Shown here: positions 1 through 8,425 of the stretch, piece by piece
How the letters are laid out: each line of letters starts with the position of its first letter
Position numbering within the stretch: position 1 is the first letter of the stretch
Assembly: GCF_052076145.1 (NCBI RefSeq)
Contig: NZ_CP197246.1
Span: forward strand, 1,054,001-1,118,000
Direction of reading: 5' to 3'
Length of the DNA: 64,000 nt
DNA from: Kitasatospora sp052076145
GTDB taxonomy: Bacteria; Actinomycetota; Actinomycetes; Streptomycetales; Streptomycetaceae
Notes under the pieces: model-generated
Databases searched by the model: none
What the model saw: the letters and a program-made list of their open reading frames with translations, nothing else
What the model was told of the DNA's origin: nothing
Made by a program: the position numbers and the translations under genes

Positions 1-132
1 CAGGGAGCCCACGTCCATTAGAACCGCGCCAGTAATCACTGGCACGATTGGCAGGGTAGCCGCTGCGCGACCCGCGCGGAAGGAGGCTGACAGCCTCTGT
101 TTCGGCTCTGCTCGGCGGGGCCGGGCAGCCCT

Positions 133-981
133 ATGCTGGGCGGCGTGGAGAAGATCAGCGGATCGCCGGGGAGCGACGTGGCGCAGGAGTACCGGGTCGA
201 GGAGCTCGCTCGGGCGGCCGGCATCACCACCCGCACCCTGCGGTTCTACCGCGAGCGCAAGCTGCTCGGGCCGCCCCGCAAGGAGGGCCGGATCGCCTGG
301 TACGGCGCCGAGCACCTGGAGCGGCTGCGGGTGATCGGCGAGCTGCTGGAGCGCGGCCACACCCTCGGCGGCATCGCCGAGCTGATCGGCGCCGGGGAGA
401 GCGGGCAGGACGTCGCCGAGCTGATCGGCCTCCAGGCCGCGATCACCGCACCCTGGTCGGACGAGACCCCCGTGCACCTGAGCTGGACCGAACTCGCCGA
501 CGCCTTCGGCGACCAACTCACCGACGCCAACACCGCCGAGTCCGTCGCCCAGGGCTACATCACGGTCGAGGACGACGGCATCACCCACGTCAGCCGCCGC
601 CTGATGGAGGCCACCACCGCCCTGATCGCCGAGGGCGTCCCGCTCGCCGCCGTCCTCGCCGCCAGCCGAAAGGCCCAGGACTACGCGGACGCCGTCGCCG
701 GGGTCTTCACCACGCTGATCCGCGACGAGCTCCTCGGCGCGCTCACCCACGCCGAGGAGCTCCCCCCGGCCGAGGCCACCCGGCTGACCGACCTCATCCA
801 GCGCGTCCGCCCGCTCGCCCGCACCGTCGCCGACGCGCAGTTCGCGCTCGCGATGGACCGCCGGGTGATGGCCGAGTACGGCAGCTTCGTGGACGAGCAC
901 AGCCTGTGCCAAGAACGGCCCGGCCAGCCGGCCGACCAACCGGCAGGCGGCACCCCCGGCGGTGGCCGGCCGGTCGCCTGA
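133..981 (+). CDS. MerR-family transcriptional regulator
   Basis: A 282-residue one-component regulator. A MerR winged-helix domain lies at about residues 20-90: helix-turn-helix EELARAAGITTRTLRFY, wing ERKLLGPPRKEG, then the dimer helix beginning LERLRVIGELLERG. The roughly 190-residue remainder is helical with a single Cys, so this is not a metal-thiol type such as MerR or CueR and the inducer cannot be read. The ATG at 133 gives a 15-residue extension before the domain; the GTG at 178, preceded by GGGGAG, would start just before it and is an equally good start. The next gene, an MFS exporter on the same strand 136 bp downstream, is a plausible target (inference). Confidence 0.85.
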   Translation: MLGGVEKISGSPGSDVAQEYRVEELARAAGITTRTLRFYRERKLLGPPRKEGRIAWYGAEHLERLRVIGELLERGHTLGGIAELIGAGESGQDVAELIGLQAAITAPWSDETPVHLSWTELADAFGDQLTDANTAESVAQGYITVEDDGITHVSRRLMEATTALIAEGVPLAAVLAASRKAQDYADAVAGVFTTLIRDELLGALTHAEELPPAEATRLTDLIQRVRPLARTVADAQFALAMDRRVMAEYGSFVDEHSLCQERPGQPADQPAGGTPGGGRPVA

Positions 982-1117
982 GTGACGCCTGGCTGTGGTC
1001 GGCCGGTTGCGTACAGGTGATAACTTCGAGTCCTCACCCGCAGGACGGTTACTACCTTGCTGGGTCGGTGGACGGGAGGCGGGCGCCCCGAGACCGGCCC
1101 GTTGGGGGCGTCCTCCG

Positions 1118-2344
1118 ATGGCTGTTGTCCGCACGTTCCGTACCGCCGCGAGGCTGACCGGTGGCCGGGTGCTGCTCTGGTCGCTGCTCGGGCGGCTGCC
1201 GAACGCGATGTGCCCGATCGGCGCCCTGCTGCTGGTCACCCACAACTCCGGGAGCGTGTGGCAGGGTTCGGCCGTCACCGGGGCCCTCGCCGTGGCCCAG
1301 GCGGCGGGCGGGCCGCTGGTCGGCCGGCTCGCCGACCGCCGGGGGCAGCGCACCGTCGGGCTGGTCGCGGCGGGGGTCAACTCCCTTGCCATCGTGGCTC
1401 TCGTCCTCGCCTCCGGCGCCGGGATGCCGCTGCCGGTGCAGCTCGCCGCAGCCGCCCTGATCGGCGCCTCGGTGCCCCTGATCGGCCCGCTCTCCCGCAG
1501 CCGGTGGCTCCGACTCGCGGACGGGGACTGCGACTTGACGTCGGCGGCGCTGTCCCTGGACGGCACCGTGGACGAGATCAGCTTCACCACCGGCCCGGCA
1601 CTGATCGGCGTACTCGCCACCCTGCTCGACCCGGCCGCCGGACTGCTGCTCGCCGCCGCCCTGGTCGGCGTCTGCGGCACGCTGTTCGCCGTGCACCCCA
1701 CCGCACCGGGGGCCGCACCGGCCCGACTCCGCACCGGCGGCCCGCTGTTGAGCACCCCGTACGCGCTGCTGCTGGCCGGGATGGCGCTGCTCGGGGTGTG
1801 CTTCGGCTCGGTGCAGGTCGGCGTCACGGCGACCACCACCGAGCTCGGGCACCCGGGCGCAGCCGGGCTGATCTACGGATTCCTGGGCTGCACCAGCGCG
1901 TTCGCCGGGGTCGCGACAGCCGCGCTGCCCGCCCGGGTGGGCCTGCCGGCGCGGCTGCGGATCGGCACGGCCCTGCTGCTCGGCGCCGCGCTGCCACTGC
2001 TGACGGTCAGCGGCGTCGGCGGGCTGGCCCTGGCGATCGGCTGCCTGGGGGTCGCGGTGGCGCCGCAGATGATCACGATGTTCGGCCTGGTCGAGCGGAC
2101 CGTCCCGGCCGGGCGGCTCGGCGAGGCGATGGCCGCACTCGTCAGCTCGATCACGCTCGCCCAGTCGGCCGGCACCCTGGCCGCCGGGTGGGTCGCCGAA
2201 CAGTACGGCCCGACCGCCCCCTTCCGCGTCACCGCCGCTGCCGCGCTGGCCGCCCTGCTGCTCGCCGCCCTGACCGCCACCGAGAGCCGCTACCGCCGCC
2301 GCGAACTCGCCGTCCTGGCCCCGGAGTCGGCCGTCCGGGTCTAG
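1118..2344 (+). CDS. MFS transporter
   Basis: A 408-residue integral membrane protein of the major facilitator superfamily with about twelve hydrophobic segments. The conserved loop after the second segment reads GRLADRRGQRTVG, matching the MFS motif A, and a second half-repeat starts near residue 220. The substrate is unknown; resemblance is to drug/metabolite efflux carriers. The ATG at 1118 gives the N-terminus MAVVRTFRTAARLTGGRVL directly before the first membrane helix. Longer in-frame starts exist up to position 995 but would add an unlikely soluble extension. It follows the MerR gene, which may control it. Confidence 0.85.
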   Translation: MAVVRTFRTAARLTGGRVLLWSLLGRLPNAMCPIGALLLVTHNSGSVWQGSAVTGALAVAQAAGGPLVGRLADRRGQRTVGLVAAGVNSLAIVALVLASGAGMPLPVQLAAAALIGASVPLIGPLSRSRWLRLADGDCDLTSAALSLDGTVDEISFTTGPALIGVLATLLDPAAGLLLAAALVGVCGTLFAVHPTAPGAAPARLRTGGPLLSTPYALLLAGMALLGVCFGSVQVGVTATTTELGHPGAAGLIYGFLGCTSAFAGVATAALPARVGLPARLRIGTALLLGAALPLLTVSGVGGLALAIGCLGVAVAPQMITMFGLVERTVPAGRLGEAMAALVSSITLAQSAGTLAAGWVAEQYGPTAPFRVTAAAALAALLLAALTATESRYRRRELAVLAPESAVRV

Positions 2345-2410
2345 CAGTTGTCCCGCCCCTGTCACACCCGGTGCCGACGCGCCGACCGGCGTCACCTAGA
2401 GTTTCAGCCC

Positions 2411-3355
2411 GTGGAAAGTGCTGGGTTTGGCGTGGGCGGCGGGCAGAACGGCAACGGCGGCTGGGGCGCACCCGGGCACCAGCCCGGCGTGGTCGGCGGC
2501 GGGCCGGACTGGGCCGCGATGGCCGAGGCGCACGAACGCGAGGGCCGCAGGAAGCGGAAGCGGTGGATCGCCGTCGGCGTGGCGGGCGCGCTCGCCCTGG
2601 GCGGCGCCGCAGCCGGTGCGGTGGCCTGGCAGGGCTCCGGCCGCACGCAGCCCACAGCCTCGGGCCCAGCCTCCCAGCCCACCAGTACGAAGCCCACCGG
2701 TACGAAATCGGCCACCCCGCCCCGGGGCAGCAAGGACCTGCGGCTCGGCGCCTCCGACCGGCTCGACCCGGTCGACGGGCACAGCGGCCCGGCGCTGACC
2801 ACGCACGGCGTCCACGACGGATACGCCGAGGTCAAGTCGGTCGTGCTGGACACCGCCGCGAGCTTCACCGTCTCCGCCGTGGTCCGGAACGACGCCCCGG
2901 CGGAGACCCGGGCGGTGGTCTCCCAGGGCAGCGACGGCTTCTTCTCCTTCTACCTGGGCCGCGAGGACTACGCGGGCGGCGCCCACAACCAGTGGGTGTT
3001 CAAGGTGCAGACCGCCGCCGCGACCGGCAAGAGCGTGCTCGCGCTCTCCCCCACCCCGGCGGCGGCCGGCCGGTGGACGACGCTGACCGGCGTGTACGAC
3101 GCCTCCGCCAAGGCGATCTCGCTGTACGTGGACGGGGTGCTCGCGCAGACCACCCCGGTGCCGGGCATCCTCGTGACCACCGGCCCGATCGAGATCGGCC
3201 GGGCCCGGTACAAGGCCCACTGGGTCGACTTCTGGGACGGCGCGATCGCCGACGTCCAGGTCTGGGACCGGCCACTGCCGGGGGACAAGGTCGCCCAGCT
3301 GGCCCGGACGGGCTCGGCCGGTGTCCCCGTCCGCGGGGCCTGGATCAGGCCCTGA
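2411..3355 (+). CDS. LamG/concanavalin-A-like domain membrane protein
   Basis: A 314-residue protein. The first 50 residues are Gly-rich and hydrophilic and end with a basic stop KRKRW. A single membrane segment follows at about residues 58-80, then a Pro/Ser/Thr linker, then a LamG-type jelly-roll domain (about residues 115-310) with the typical features DGFFSFYLGRED, WTTLTGVYD, ISLYVDGVL and IEIGRARYK. This fits a type II membrane-anchored or exported protein with a carbohydrate-binding-like domain; no catalytic domain is seen. The GTG at 2411 is preferred; an in-frame start at 2348 also exists. It starts 66 bp after the MFS gene. Confidence 0.75.
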   Translation: MESAGFGVGGGQNGNGGWGAPGHQPGVVGGGPDWAAMAEAHEREGRRKRKRWIAVGVAGALALGGAAAGAVAWQGSGRTQPTASGPASQPTSTKPTGTKSATPPRGSKDLRLGASDRLDPVDGHSGPALTTHGVHDGYAEVKSVVLDTAASFTVSAVVRNDAPAETRAVVSQGSDGFFSFYLGREDYAGGAHNQWVFKVQTAAATGKSVLALSPTPAAAGRWTTLTGVYDASAKAISLYVDGVLAQTTPVPGILVTTGPIEIGRARYKAHWVDFWDGAIADVQVWDRPLPGDKVAQLARTGSAGVPVRGAWIRP

Positions 3356-3378
3356 CCGCCGCCGCCTGATCGGGCTGT

Positions 3379-3987
3379 TCAGGCTTCGGGCTGCTCGGGC
3401 TGCTCGGCGAGCCGCCGCGCCCGCCACTCCTCGGCCAGGATCCCGTACACCACCTGGTCGCGGCGCTCCCCGGGGAAGGCGATGGCGCCGCGCAGCACCC
3501 CCTCCTCGGTGAAGCCGAGGCGGGTGGCGAGAGCACGGCTACGGGTGTTGGCGGTCTCGGTGTAGAGCCCGACCCGCTCCAGGCCGAGCGGCCCGAAGCA
3601 GCGGTCGAGCAGCGCGCCGACCGTACGGCTCACCAGGCCGTGCCCCTCGAACGCGGCGTCGATCCAGTAGCCGACCACCGCCGAGCGGGCACCGGCGTCG
3701 ATGCTCACGCCGGCGCTGCCGACCAGCTGCCAGCCCCCTTCGGCGGCAACGCCGATCAGCACCGGCAGCATCTTTCCGTCCAGCCAGTCGTGCGAGCGGG
3801 CCTTCATGAAGGCGGCGGTGTCCGCGAGGCCGTTCTCCCCGAGCGCCCAGGGCTCCCAGCGGGCCAGCCGCTCCAGATTGGCGGTGAGCACCGCGTGGTA
3901 GGGCTCGGCGAGGTCGGCCGTGCGCGGGATGAGCACCGCGTCGGGGCCCAGCGGGAAGGTGAACATCGGGTCGGCGATCGTGGTCAC
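3379..3987 (-). CDS. GNAT-family N-acetyltransferase (RimJ/RimL type)
   Basis: A 202-residue acetyl-CoA-dependent acetyltransferase of the RimJ/RimL subgroup. The fold signature is clear: VGYWIDAAFEGHGLVSRTVGAL in two parts forms the acetyl-CoA-binding beta4-alpha3 region, followed by LGLERVGLYTETANTRSRALATRLGF and the closing GERRDQVVYGIL. Such enzymes acetylate ribosomal protein N-termini, antibiotics or small amines; the substrate is not visible here. The GTG start at 3987 has a GAGGAG ribosome site about 6 bases upstream. The gene is convergent with the LamG gene at 3355. Confidence 0.85.
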   Translation of the reverse strand: MTTIADPMFTFPLGPDAVLIPRTADLAEPYHAVLTANLERLARWEPWALGENGLADTAAFMKARSHDWLDGKMLPVLIGVAAEGGWQLVGSAGVSIDAGARSAVVGYWIDAAFEGHGLVSRTVGALLDRCFGPLGLERVGLYTETANTRSRALATRLGFTEEGVLRGAIAFPGERRDQVVYGILAEEWRARRLAEQPEQPEA

Positions 3988-4050
3988 AGCGGCTCCTCGG
4001 CTCGGCGTCTGTGGGCCAAGCCTACGAGCAGATGATCAACTGAAGAATCC

Positions 4051-4824
4051 TCAGCGTGGATGCCCGGCACCGTCGGTGTTCAGCGTCTGCGTGTTGAACT
4101 TGATCTGCCAGGCCACCACGCTGCCGTCGGCCTGTTCGCAGACGACCGCGCCGTCCTGCCGGATGCCGTCCGTCGGGTACCACTGGGTGCCGGGCGGGTC
4201 ACCCTGGTTGCAGTGCACGTCGTGGACGCCGAGCCCGGTGGTGAAGCGCTGGCCGAAGCAGTAGATCCGGGCGGCGGGCTGCAGGTGGGGCACCAGGACG
4301 TCCAGCGCGTTGTCGCCGTCGCTGGAGACCCACGGGAAGAACCGCAGCTGCGGCCAGAGCGTGGTGAGGATGTCCCGGCGGCCCAGCTCCGCGCGCAGCT
4401 TCCGGACCAGCTCGGCCAGGTCGTCGGCCGCGTCCGGCCCGTACACCGGCCCGCCCGGCGGGTGGCGGCCGACCAACTGGTGCAGACGTCCGACGAGTTG
4501 GGCGATGCAGCGGAACCAGATCCGGTCCTGGAGGATCGGGCTGCGGGCGTAGTCGAGTGCCCCCGAGGAGCCGATCGAGGCCAGCGCGTGGAAGCCGTCG
4601 GGGAGGCCGTGCACGGTGGCGATGTCCGCGACCCGGAGGTCGTCGACGACGCGGTAGCTGACCCCGACACTGGCGGGCGCGTCCACGTCCAGCGCCGCCT
4701 GGTAGACGCCTTCGGGCGTGTCGAGGAAGAGGTGGCCGTGGTACCAGTGGCCGAAGTCGTGGGTCGGGTCGCGGTTGAAGTCGTGGTAGCTGCCGACGAC
4801 GACGCCGTAGTTGGGCAGAGGCAT
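4051..4824 (-). CDS. DUF2278 family protein (YukJ-like)
   Basis: A 257-residue soluble protein. It starts MPLPNYGVVVGSYHDFNRD, the usual opening of DUF2278 proteins, and contains the family landmarks HWYHGHLFLDT, the central YRVVDDL segment and the C-terminal GVHDVHCNQGDP and WYPTDGIRQDGAVV. The family has no established biochemical function in bacteria; the C-terminal part resembles a lamin-tail/beta-sandwich module. The ATG at 4824 is chosen because the reading frame continues upstream without any family similarity. It is divergent from the inositol-phosphatase-like gene, with 159 bp between the two starts. Confidence 0.8.
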   Translation of the reverse strand: MPLPNYGVVVGSYHDFNRDPTHDFGHWYHGHLFLDTPEGVYQAALDVDAPASVGVSYRVVDDLRVADIATVHGLPDGFHALASIGSSGALDYARSPILQDRIWFRCIAQLVGRLHQLVGRHPPGGPVYGPDAADDLAELVRKLRAELGRRDILTTLWPQLRFFPWVSSDGDNALDVLVPHLQPAARIYCFGQRFTTGLGVHDVHCNQGDPPGTQWYPTDGIRQDGAVVCEQADGSVVAWQIKFNTQTLNTDGAGHPR

Positions 4825-4983
4825 GGTTGTCCCTCGCAGGCACGTTCCGCACGGCGGGCGGCGGGCAGGCCGCTCGCCCCCTCTTCCACTCTCCGCTCGG
4901 CGCCCCGCTGCGGCGACCTGACCCGCCGCAGGTCGGGGCCGCACCGACGTGCGAGAGTGGTAACGACCGAAGGGAGCGGGCAC

Positions 4984-5781
4984 ATGCTGATGGAGAAGGT
5001 CGCCGAGATCCTCCGCGAAGCGTCGGCGGAGGCTGTGGAGCCCCGGTTCCGCGCACTGGCGTCCGGCGAGGTGATGGAGAAGGCCCCCGGCGAGGTGGTC
5101 ACCGTCGCCGACCGGGAGGCCGAGGCGATCATCTCCCGCCGGCTGCGGGAGCTGCTGCCCGTTCCGGTCGTGGGCGAGGAGGCCGTCTCGGCCGACCCCG
5201 CGCTGGCGCGGGCCCTGCTCTCGGAGCCCGCCGCCTGGCTGGTCGACCCGGTGGACGGCACCTCGAACTTCGTCGCGGGCCACCCCGACTTCGCCGTGAT
5301 GGCCTCCCTCGTCCGCGCCGGGCGGACCGTCGCCGCCTGGATCTGGCAGCCCACGACCGGCACGGCGTACGCGGCCGAGCTGGGCGCCGGAGCCTGGCGC
5401 AACGACAGCCCGCTCAGCCGGGCCGGTGCGGGCGGCGACCCCGAGAAGTGGCGGGGCGTCCTGAAGACCCGCTTCCTCGACCCCGCCACCCAGCACCGGC
5501 TGCAGACCGGCGCCCGGGTCTTCGGTGAGGTCACCCCCGGCCGCAGCGCCGCCGGGATGGAGTACCCGATGATCACCGACGACGAGCTCGACTTCATCCT
5601 CTACTGGCGCACCCTCCCCTGGGACCACTCCCCCGGCGGCCTGCTCGTCACCGAGGCCGGCGGCGTCTGCGCCCGCCTCGACGGCACCCCCTACCAGCCC
5701 GAGCCGCCGGGCGGCCCCGACGGCCTGCTGGTGGCCGCCGACCCGGCGACCTGGGAACGCGTCCGCGGCGCGCTGGCCTAG
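4984..5781 (+). CDS. Inositol monophosphatase family protein
   Basis: A 265-residue Mg2+-dependent sugar/inositol phosphatase of the IMPase fold. All metal-binding motifs are present: VGEEA (residues about 60-64), DPVDGTSNF (about 86-94) and the late WDHSPGGLLVTEAGG (about 212-226). The actinomycete subfamily may act on inositol-1-phosphate, histidinol phosphate or related substrates; the sequence does not decide this. The ATG at 4984 has a GAAGGGAG ribosome site. It is convergent with the P450 gene and ends in the hairpin at 5790-5863. Confidence 0.85.
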   Translation: MLMEKVAEILREASAEAVEPRFRALASGEVMEKAPGEVVTVADREAEAIISRRLRELLPVPVVGEEAVSADPALARALLSEPAAWLVDPVDGTSNFVAGHPDFAVMASLVRAGRTVAAWIWQPTTGTAYAAELGAGAWRNDSPLSRAGAGGDPEKWRGVLKTRFLDPATQHRLQTGARVFGEVTPGRSAAGMEYPMITDDELDFILYWRTLPWDHSPGGLLVTEAGGVCARLDGTPYQPEPPGGPDGLLVAADPATWERVRGALA

Positions 5782-5789
5782 CACCGTCC

Positions 5790-5863
5790 AGGGGCGCGGG
5801 GAACTGCGCGAAGCGGAAGGCACGGGCCCGTCACTCCCGAATCGCGCAGTTCCCCGCGCCCCT
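5790..5863. terminator. Bidirectional terminator hairpin, 22-bp arms
   Basis: Perfect 22-bp inverted repeat: left arm 5790-5811, right arm 5842-5863, with a 30-base loop. The core GGGGCGCGGGGAACTGCGCG is a hairpin motif that occurs many times in Streptomyces genomes at gene ends (general knowledge). There is no T-tract. It sits exactly between two convergent genes and can serve both. Confidence 0.8.
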
Positions 5864-5886
5864 TGGGGCCCCACACTGCGTGAGGG

Positions 5887-7080
5887 TTACCAGATCACGG
5901 GCAGCCGCTCCGGCAGGCGCTTGATGAAGCCCGGCCGCCAGGCCAGCTGCTCGACCGGGAGGGCCAGCCGCAGCTCGGGCAGTCGCGAGACCAGCGCCGT
6001 CAGGGCGATCTCGGCGTGGGTACGGCCGAGCGCCGAGGCCGGGCAGAAGTGCCGGCCCGCGCCGAAGGCCAGGTGCGGGTTCTCCGTCCGGTCGAAGTCG
6101 ATCTTCTCGGGGTGCGGGAAGACCTCCGGGTCGTAGTTGGCGCCCTCGACGAGGACCAGCACCAGCTCGCCTTCCTTGATCAGCACCTCGCCGACCTGCA
6201 CGTCGGCCATCGCCAGCCGGGGCAGCGCGTCGCCGATCGACAGGTTGTAGCGCAGCAGCTCGTCCACCGCCCGGCCGATCACGGCGGGCTCCTGCCGCAG
6301 CCGCTCCGCGAGCTCCGGCTGCTGCGCGAGGTGGATGATCGCGTGCAGCAGGAACGAGGAGGTGGAGACCGCACCGGCCCCGAAGAGCGACAGCGCGACC
6401 GTCGCCAGCAGCTCGTCGCTGACCCGGTCCGAGACGTCCGGCGAGCGGCGCAGCTCCGCGAAGCGGCCGAGCAGGCCCTCGGTCGGCTCGGGGTCGGCGT
6501 TCAGCCGTGCGGTCATGTAGCCGAGGTCGCGGTACCAGTTGGGGGTGGAGCCCTCGAAGACGGCGGGGCTGGTGACGAAGGCCAGGTCGATGCCCGACAT
6601 CAGACGCCGCCAGTCGTCGGTCGGGATGCCGAGCAGGCGGCAGTGCAGCGCGGCCGAGTACGGCTCGGTGAAGCCGTCGCGCAGGTCGGCGGGCGGGCCC
6701 TGCTGGACGAGCACGTCGAGCAGCCGGTGCGCCTCGGCCTCCAGCCAGCCGCCCAACTCGTGGTCCGCGCGCGGAGAGAGGGTCTTCATCACGGCGTTGC
6801 GCAGGCCCGCGCTGTTGATGTTGCCCATGTTGTTGACCACCTCGGGCGGGATGGTCAGCGCGTACTGCCGAGGCACGCCGGCGTTGGCGGTGTCCTTGAG
6901 GCTGAACCGCTCGTCCTCCAGCACCTGCTTGGCCAGGGCGTAGTTGCTGACCAGCCACGCGTCGTCGCCGGTCATGGTGCGGACCTTGGCGACGGGGTGC
7001 TTGGCGCAGAGCAGCTGCGCCTCCTCCGGCAGCACGTCGCCGCGCCGGGACAGCGGGAAGGTGAAATCGGCCTGGATCAT
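5887..7080 (-). CDS. Cytochrome P450, CYP121-like (cyclodipeptide oxidase candidate)
   Basis: A 397-residue soluble P450 that resembles CYP121 (Rv2276) of M. tuberculosis, which couples the two tyrosyl rings of cyclo(Tyr-Tyr) to mycocyclosin. Shared stretches include PPEVVNNMGNI, the I-helix FGAGAVST with Ser in place of the usual Thr pair, GELVLVLVEGAN, and the C-terminus RLPERLPVIW. The K-helix ExxR is ELLR. The heme loop is FGAGRHFCPAS with Cys346; the usual Gly after CP is Ala here. At the site aligned with CYP121 Arg386, a substrate contact, this protein appears to have Lys387 (alignment from memory). It lies 40 bp downstream of the cyclodipeptide synthase in one transcription unit. The substrate cyclodipeptide is inferred, not shown. 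Confidence 0.9.
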   Translation of the reverse strand: MIQADFTFPLSRRGDVLPEEAQLLCAKHPVAKVRTMTGDDAWLVSNYALAKQVLEDERFSLKDTANAGVPRQYALTIPPEVVNNMGNINSAGLRNAVMKTLSPRADHELGGWLEAEAHRLLDVLVQQGPPADLRDGFTEPYSAALHCRLLGIPTDDWRRLMSGIDLAFVTSPAVFEGSTPNWYRDLGYMTARLNADPEPTEGLLGRFAELRRSPDVSDRVSDELLATVALSLFGAGAVSTSSFLLHAIIHLAQQPELAERLRQEPAVIGRAVDELLRYNLSIGDALPRLAMADVQVGEVLIKEGELVLVLVEGANYDPEVFPHPEKIDFDRTENPHLAFGAGRHFCPASALGRTHAEIALTALVSRLPELRLALPVEQLAWRPGFIKRLPERLPVIW

Positions 7081-7120
7081 GGGGCTTTCACTCCTGGTGA
7101 TGGTGGCGGTGGTGGTGGGT

Positions 7121-7858
7121 TCAGGCCGCTGCGGCGGCGTGCGGCAGTGCGGGCAGCGGGCGGATCACGGCGTACGCCTGCGCGGGCTGTGCCCGCAGAC
7201 CCTCGGTGCGGCCGAACAGGACTGGGGTGAGCGGCAGTTGGACGTGGTAGCAGGAGACCGAGCTGGACACCCGGAGCAGCGCCGGGGTGTCCAGGAAGAA
7301 CGGCAGCTCGGCTGCTATGTAGGCGACCCCGGCGGCGAGTTGGGCATCCGAGACCTCGCCGCCCCGGGCCGCGAGGAAGCCACGGGCCATGCCTTCGGTG
7401 GCCTCCCGGAAGACCTCGTCACCGGCCAGCGCGTCGAGCACGCTGCGGTGCAGCCGCTGGTACACCGGGTCGTCGCGGAACTCGGAGAGCCCGTGGATAC
7501 CGACGCCCGGCACGGCGGCCTCCTCGACGCCGCGCTGGATGCGGCGATGGGTGGTCTTGATCTCCTTGGCCGCCCGGCGCTGGGCGTTCTCGGGGCTGTA
7601 GCCACCGGCGGCGAACTGGGTGTCGACATGCAGGTCGGCGTACACGATGTCGATGGATCGGAAGAACTCCGAAGCCCACCGCAGGAGTTGGGCTATCCGC
7701 TGGCTGCTGAAGTAGCTGTTTCCGGGGCTGACGCCGATCAGCAGGTGGTCACCACGCTGCCAGACCCGGTGGCAGCGGCCGGAGTAGGGCAGGGCTTCGA
7801 AGCGTACGTGCGGGTCGTCGAGGGAGCTGGCTGTGGTGCTCAGGAGCAGGTCGCTCAT
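7121..7858 (-). CDS. Cyclodipeptide synthase (Rv2275-like)
   Basis: A 245-residue tRNA-dependent cyclodipeptide synthase; it takes two aminoacyl-tRNAs and releases a diketopiperazine. The nucleophile motif is IGVSPGNSYFS with Ser44, and the catalytic Tyr180, Glu184 (YIAAE) and Tyr204 (CYH) keep the spacing of the AlbC catalytic residues. Asn47 and Tyr204 place it in the NYQ-type subfamily. The FLDTPALL segment matches FLDTPAIL of Rv2275, the cyclo(Tyr-Tyr) synthase. The ATG at 7858 is preceded by GAAGG; an in-frame start at 7939 would add a Cys/His-rich tail read from the tandem repeat and is rejected. The CYP121-like P450 follows directly, the same order as Rv2275-Rv2276. Confidence 0.92.
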   Translation of the reverse strand: MSDLLLSTTASSLDDPHVRFEALPYSGRCHRVWQRGDHLLIGVSPGNSYFSSQRIAQLLRWASEFFRSIDIVYADLHVDTQFAAGGYSPENAQRRAAKEIKTTHRRIQRGVEEAAVPGVGIHGLSEFRDDPVYQRLHRSVLDALAGDEVFREATEGMARGFLAARGGEVSDAQLAAGVAYIAAELPFFLDTPALLRVSSSVSCYHVQLPLTPVLFGRTEGLRAQPAQAYAVIRPLPALPHAAAAA

Positions 7859-8425
7859 GGCGCGGGCCTTCGCGTCGCAGGACTGGAGCAGGACATGGGT
7901 GTGCAGGCATGGGTGTGCAGGCATGGGTGTGCAGGACATGGGTGCGTGGAGCGGGGCTCACCGCGAGTGGGGAGCCGAAGAGGGCACGCCCGTGCCAGGG
8001 CCGATCAGCGGGCAGGGCGGACGTACGACCGCGCCGGGGCAGGGTGCCGCGCCGGTCGGGCCGGTGGTGGGTGCCGGTGGTGAGTGCCGGAGAGAGGGTC
8101 TAGCTGAGAGGTCGCGGCCCGAACGGCAGCGCGAGTGAGGCCGGACGGCGTGTCATGGGACGACATGCCGTGGTGGCGGCGTGAACACGGGCGCGCATGG
8201 CGAGCCCCCTTTGCGCCGCTAGTCCCGAGGGGCCGTGTGCTCCTGGTGTGGCGGCGGCTACCCGAAGTTACCGCTGATGCGCGGTGGGTGCGCAAGCCCG
8301 ATCTTGGTGATGGCTTGAACTGATCGCCAGCATGACCGAAAGGGGCTGGACATTGCGTCAGACGGTATGTTCACGGATGGCCCGCGCCCCGCGCCTCCTG
8401 CGGATTCGGGGGCGCGACCGTCCGA
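7859..8425. other. Gene-free upstream region of the CDPS-P450 operon
   Basis: 567 bp between the CDPS start and the stop of the decarboxylase gene. No convincing coding sequence on either strand. It must hold the promoter of the CDPS operon. The only clear structure is the 14-bp tandem repeat next to the CDPS start. Confidence 0.6.
7894..7935. repeat. 14-bp tandem repeat, three perfect copies
   Basis: Unit CATGGGTGTGCAGG repeated at 7894-7907, 7908-7921 and 7922-7935, flanked on both sides by partial copies (ACATGGGTG). It lies 36-77 bp upstream of the chosen CDPS start, in the likely 5' leader or promoter. It may be a slippage-prone microsatellite or a regulator array. Confidence 0.9.

Noticed and set aside
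1057..3369. Long open frame (770 codons) across the MFS and LamG genes
   Set aside because: Arg/Pro/Gly-rich translation without any domain; it is the out-of-frame shadow of two well-supported genes in GC-rich DNA.
5790..5863. Inverted repeat as an insertion-sequence end
   Set aside because: No transposase gene or target-site duplication; position between convergent genes fits a terminator.
4825..5874. Upstream extension of the DUF2278 frame
   Set aside because: It reads antisense to the inositol-phosphatase-like gene and lacks any similarity; the family start MPLPNYG fits at 4824.
7894..7935. Tandem repeats as a CRISPR array
   Set aside because: The units are contiguous, with no spacers, and no cas gene is nearby.
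7859..7939. N-terminal extension of the cyclodipeptide synthase (start at 7939)
   Set aside because: It is translated from the 14-bp tandem repeats and has no ribosome site or family similarity.
8135..8323. 62-codon open frame upstream of the CDPS operon
   Set aside because: No similarity, poor codon pattern and no ribosome site; taken as non-coding.
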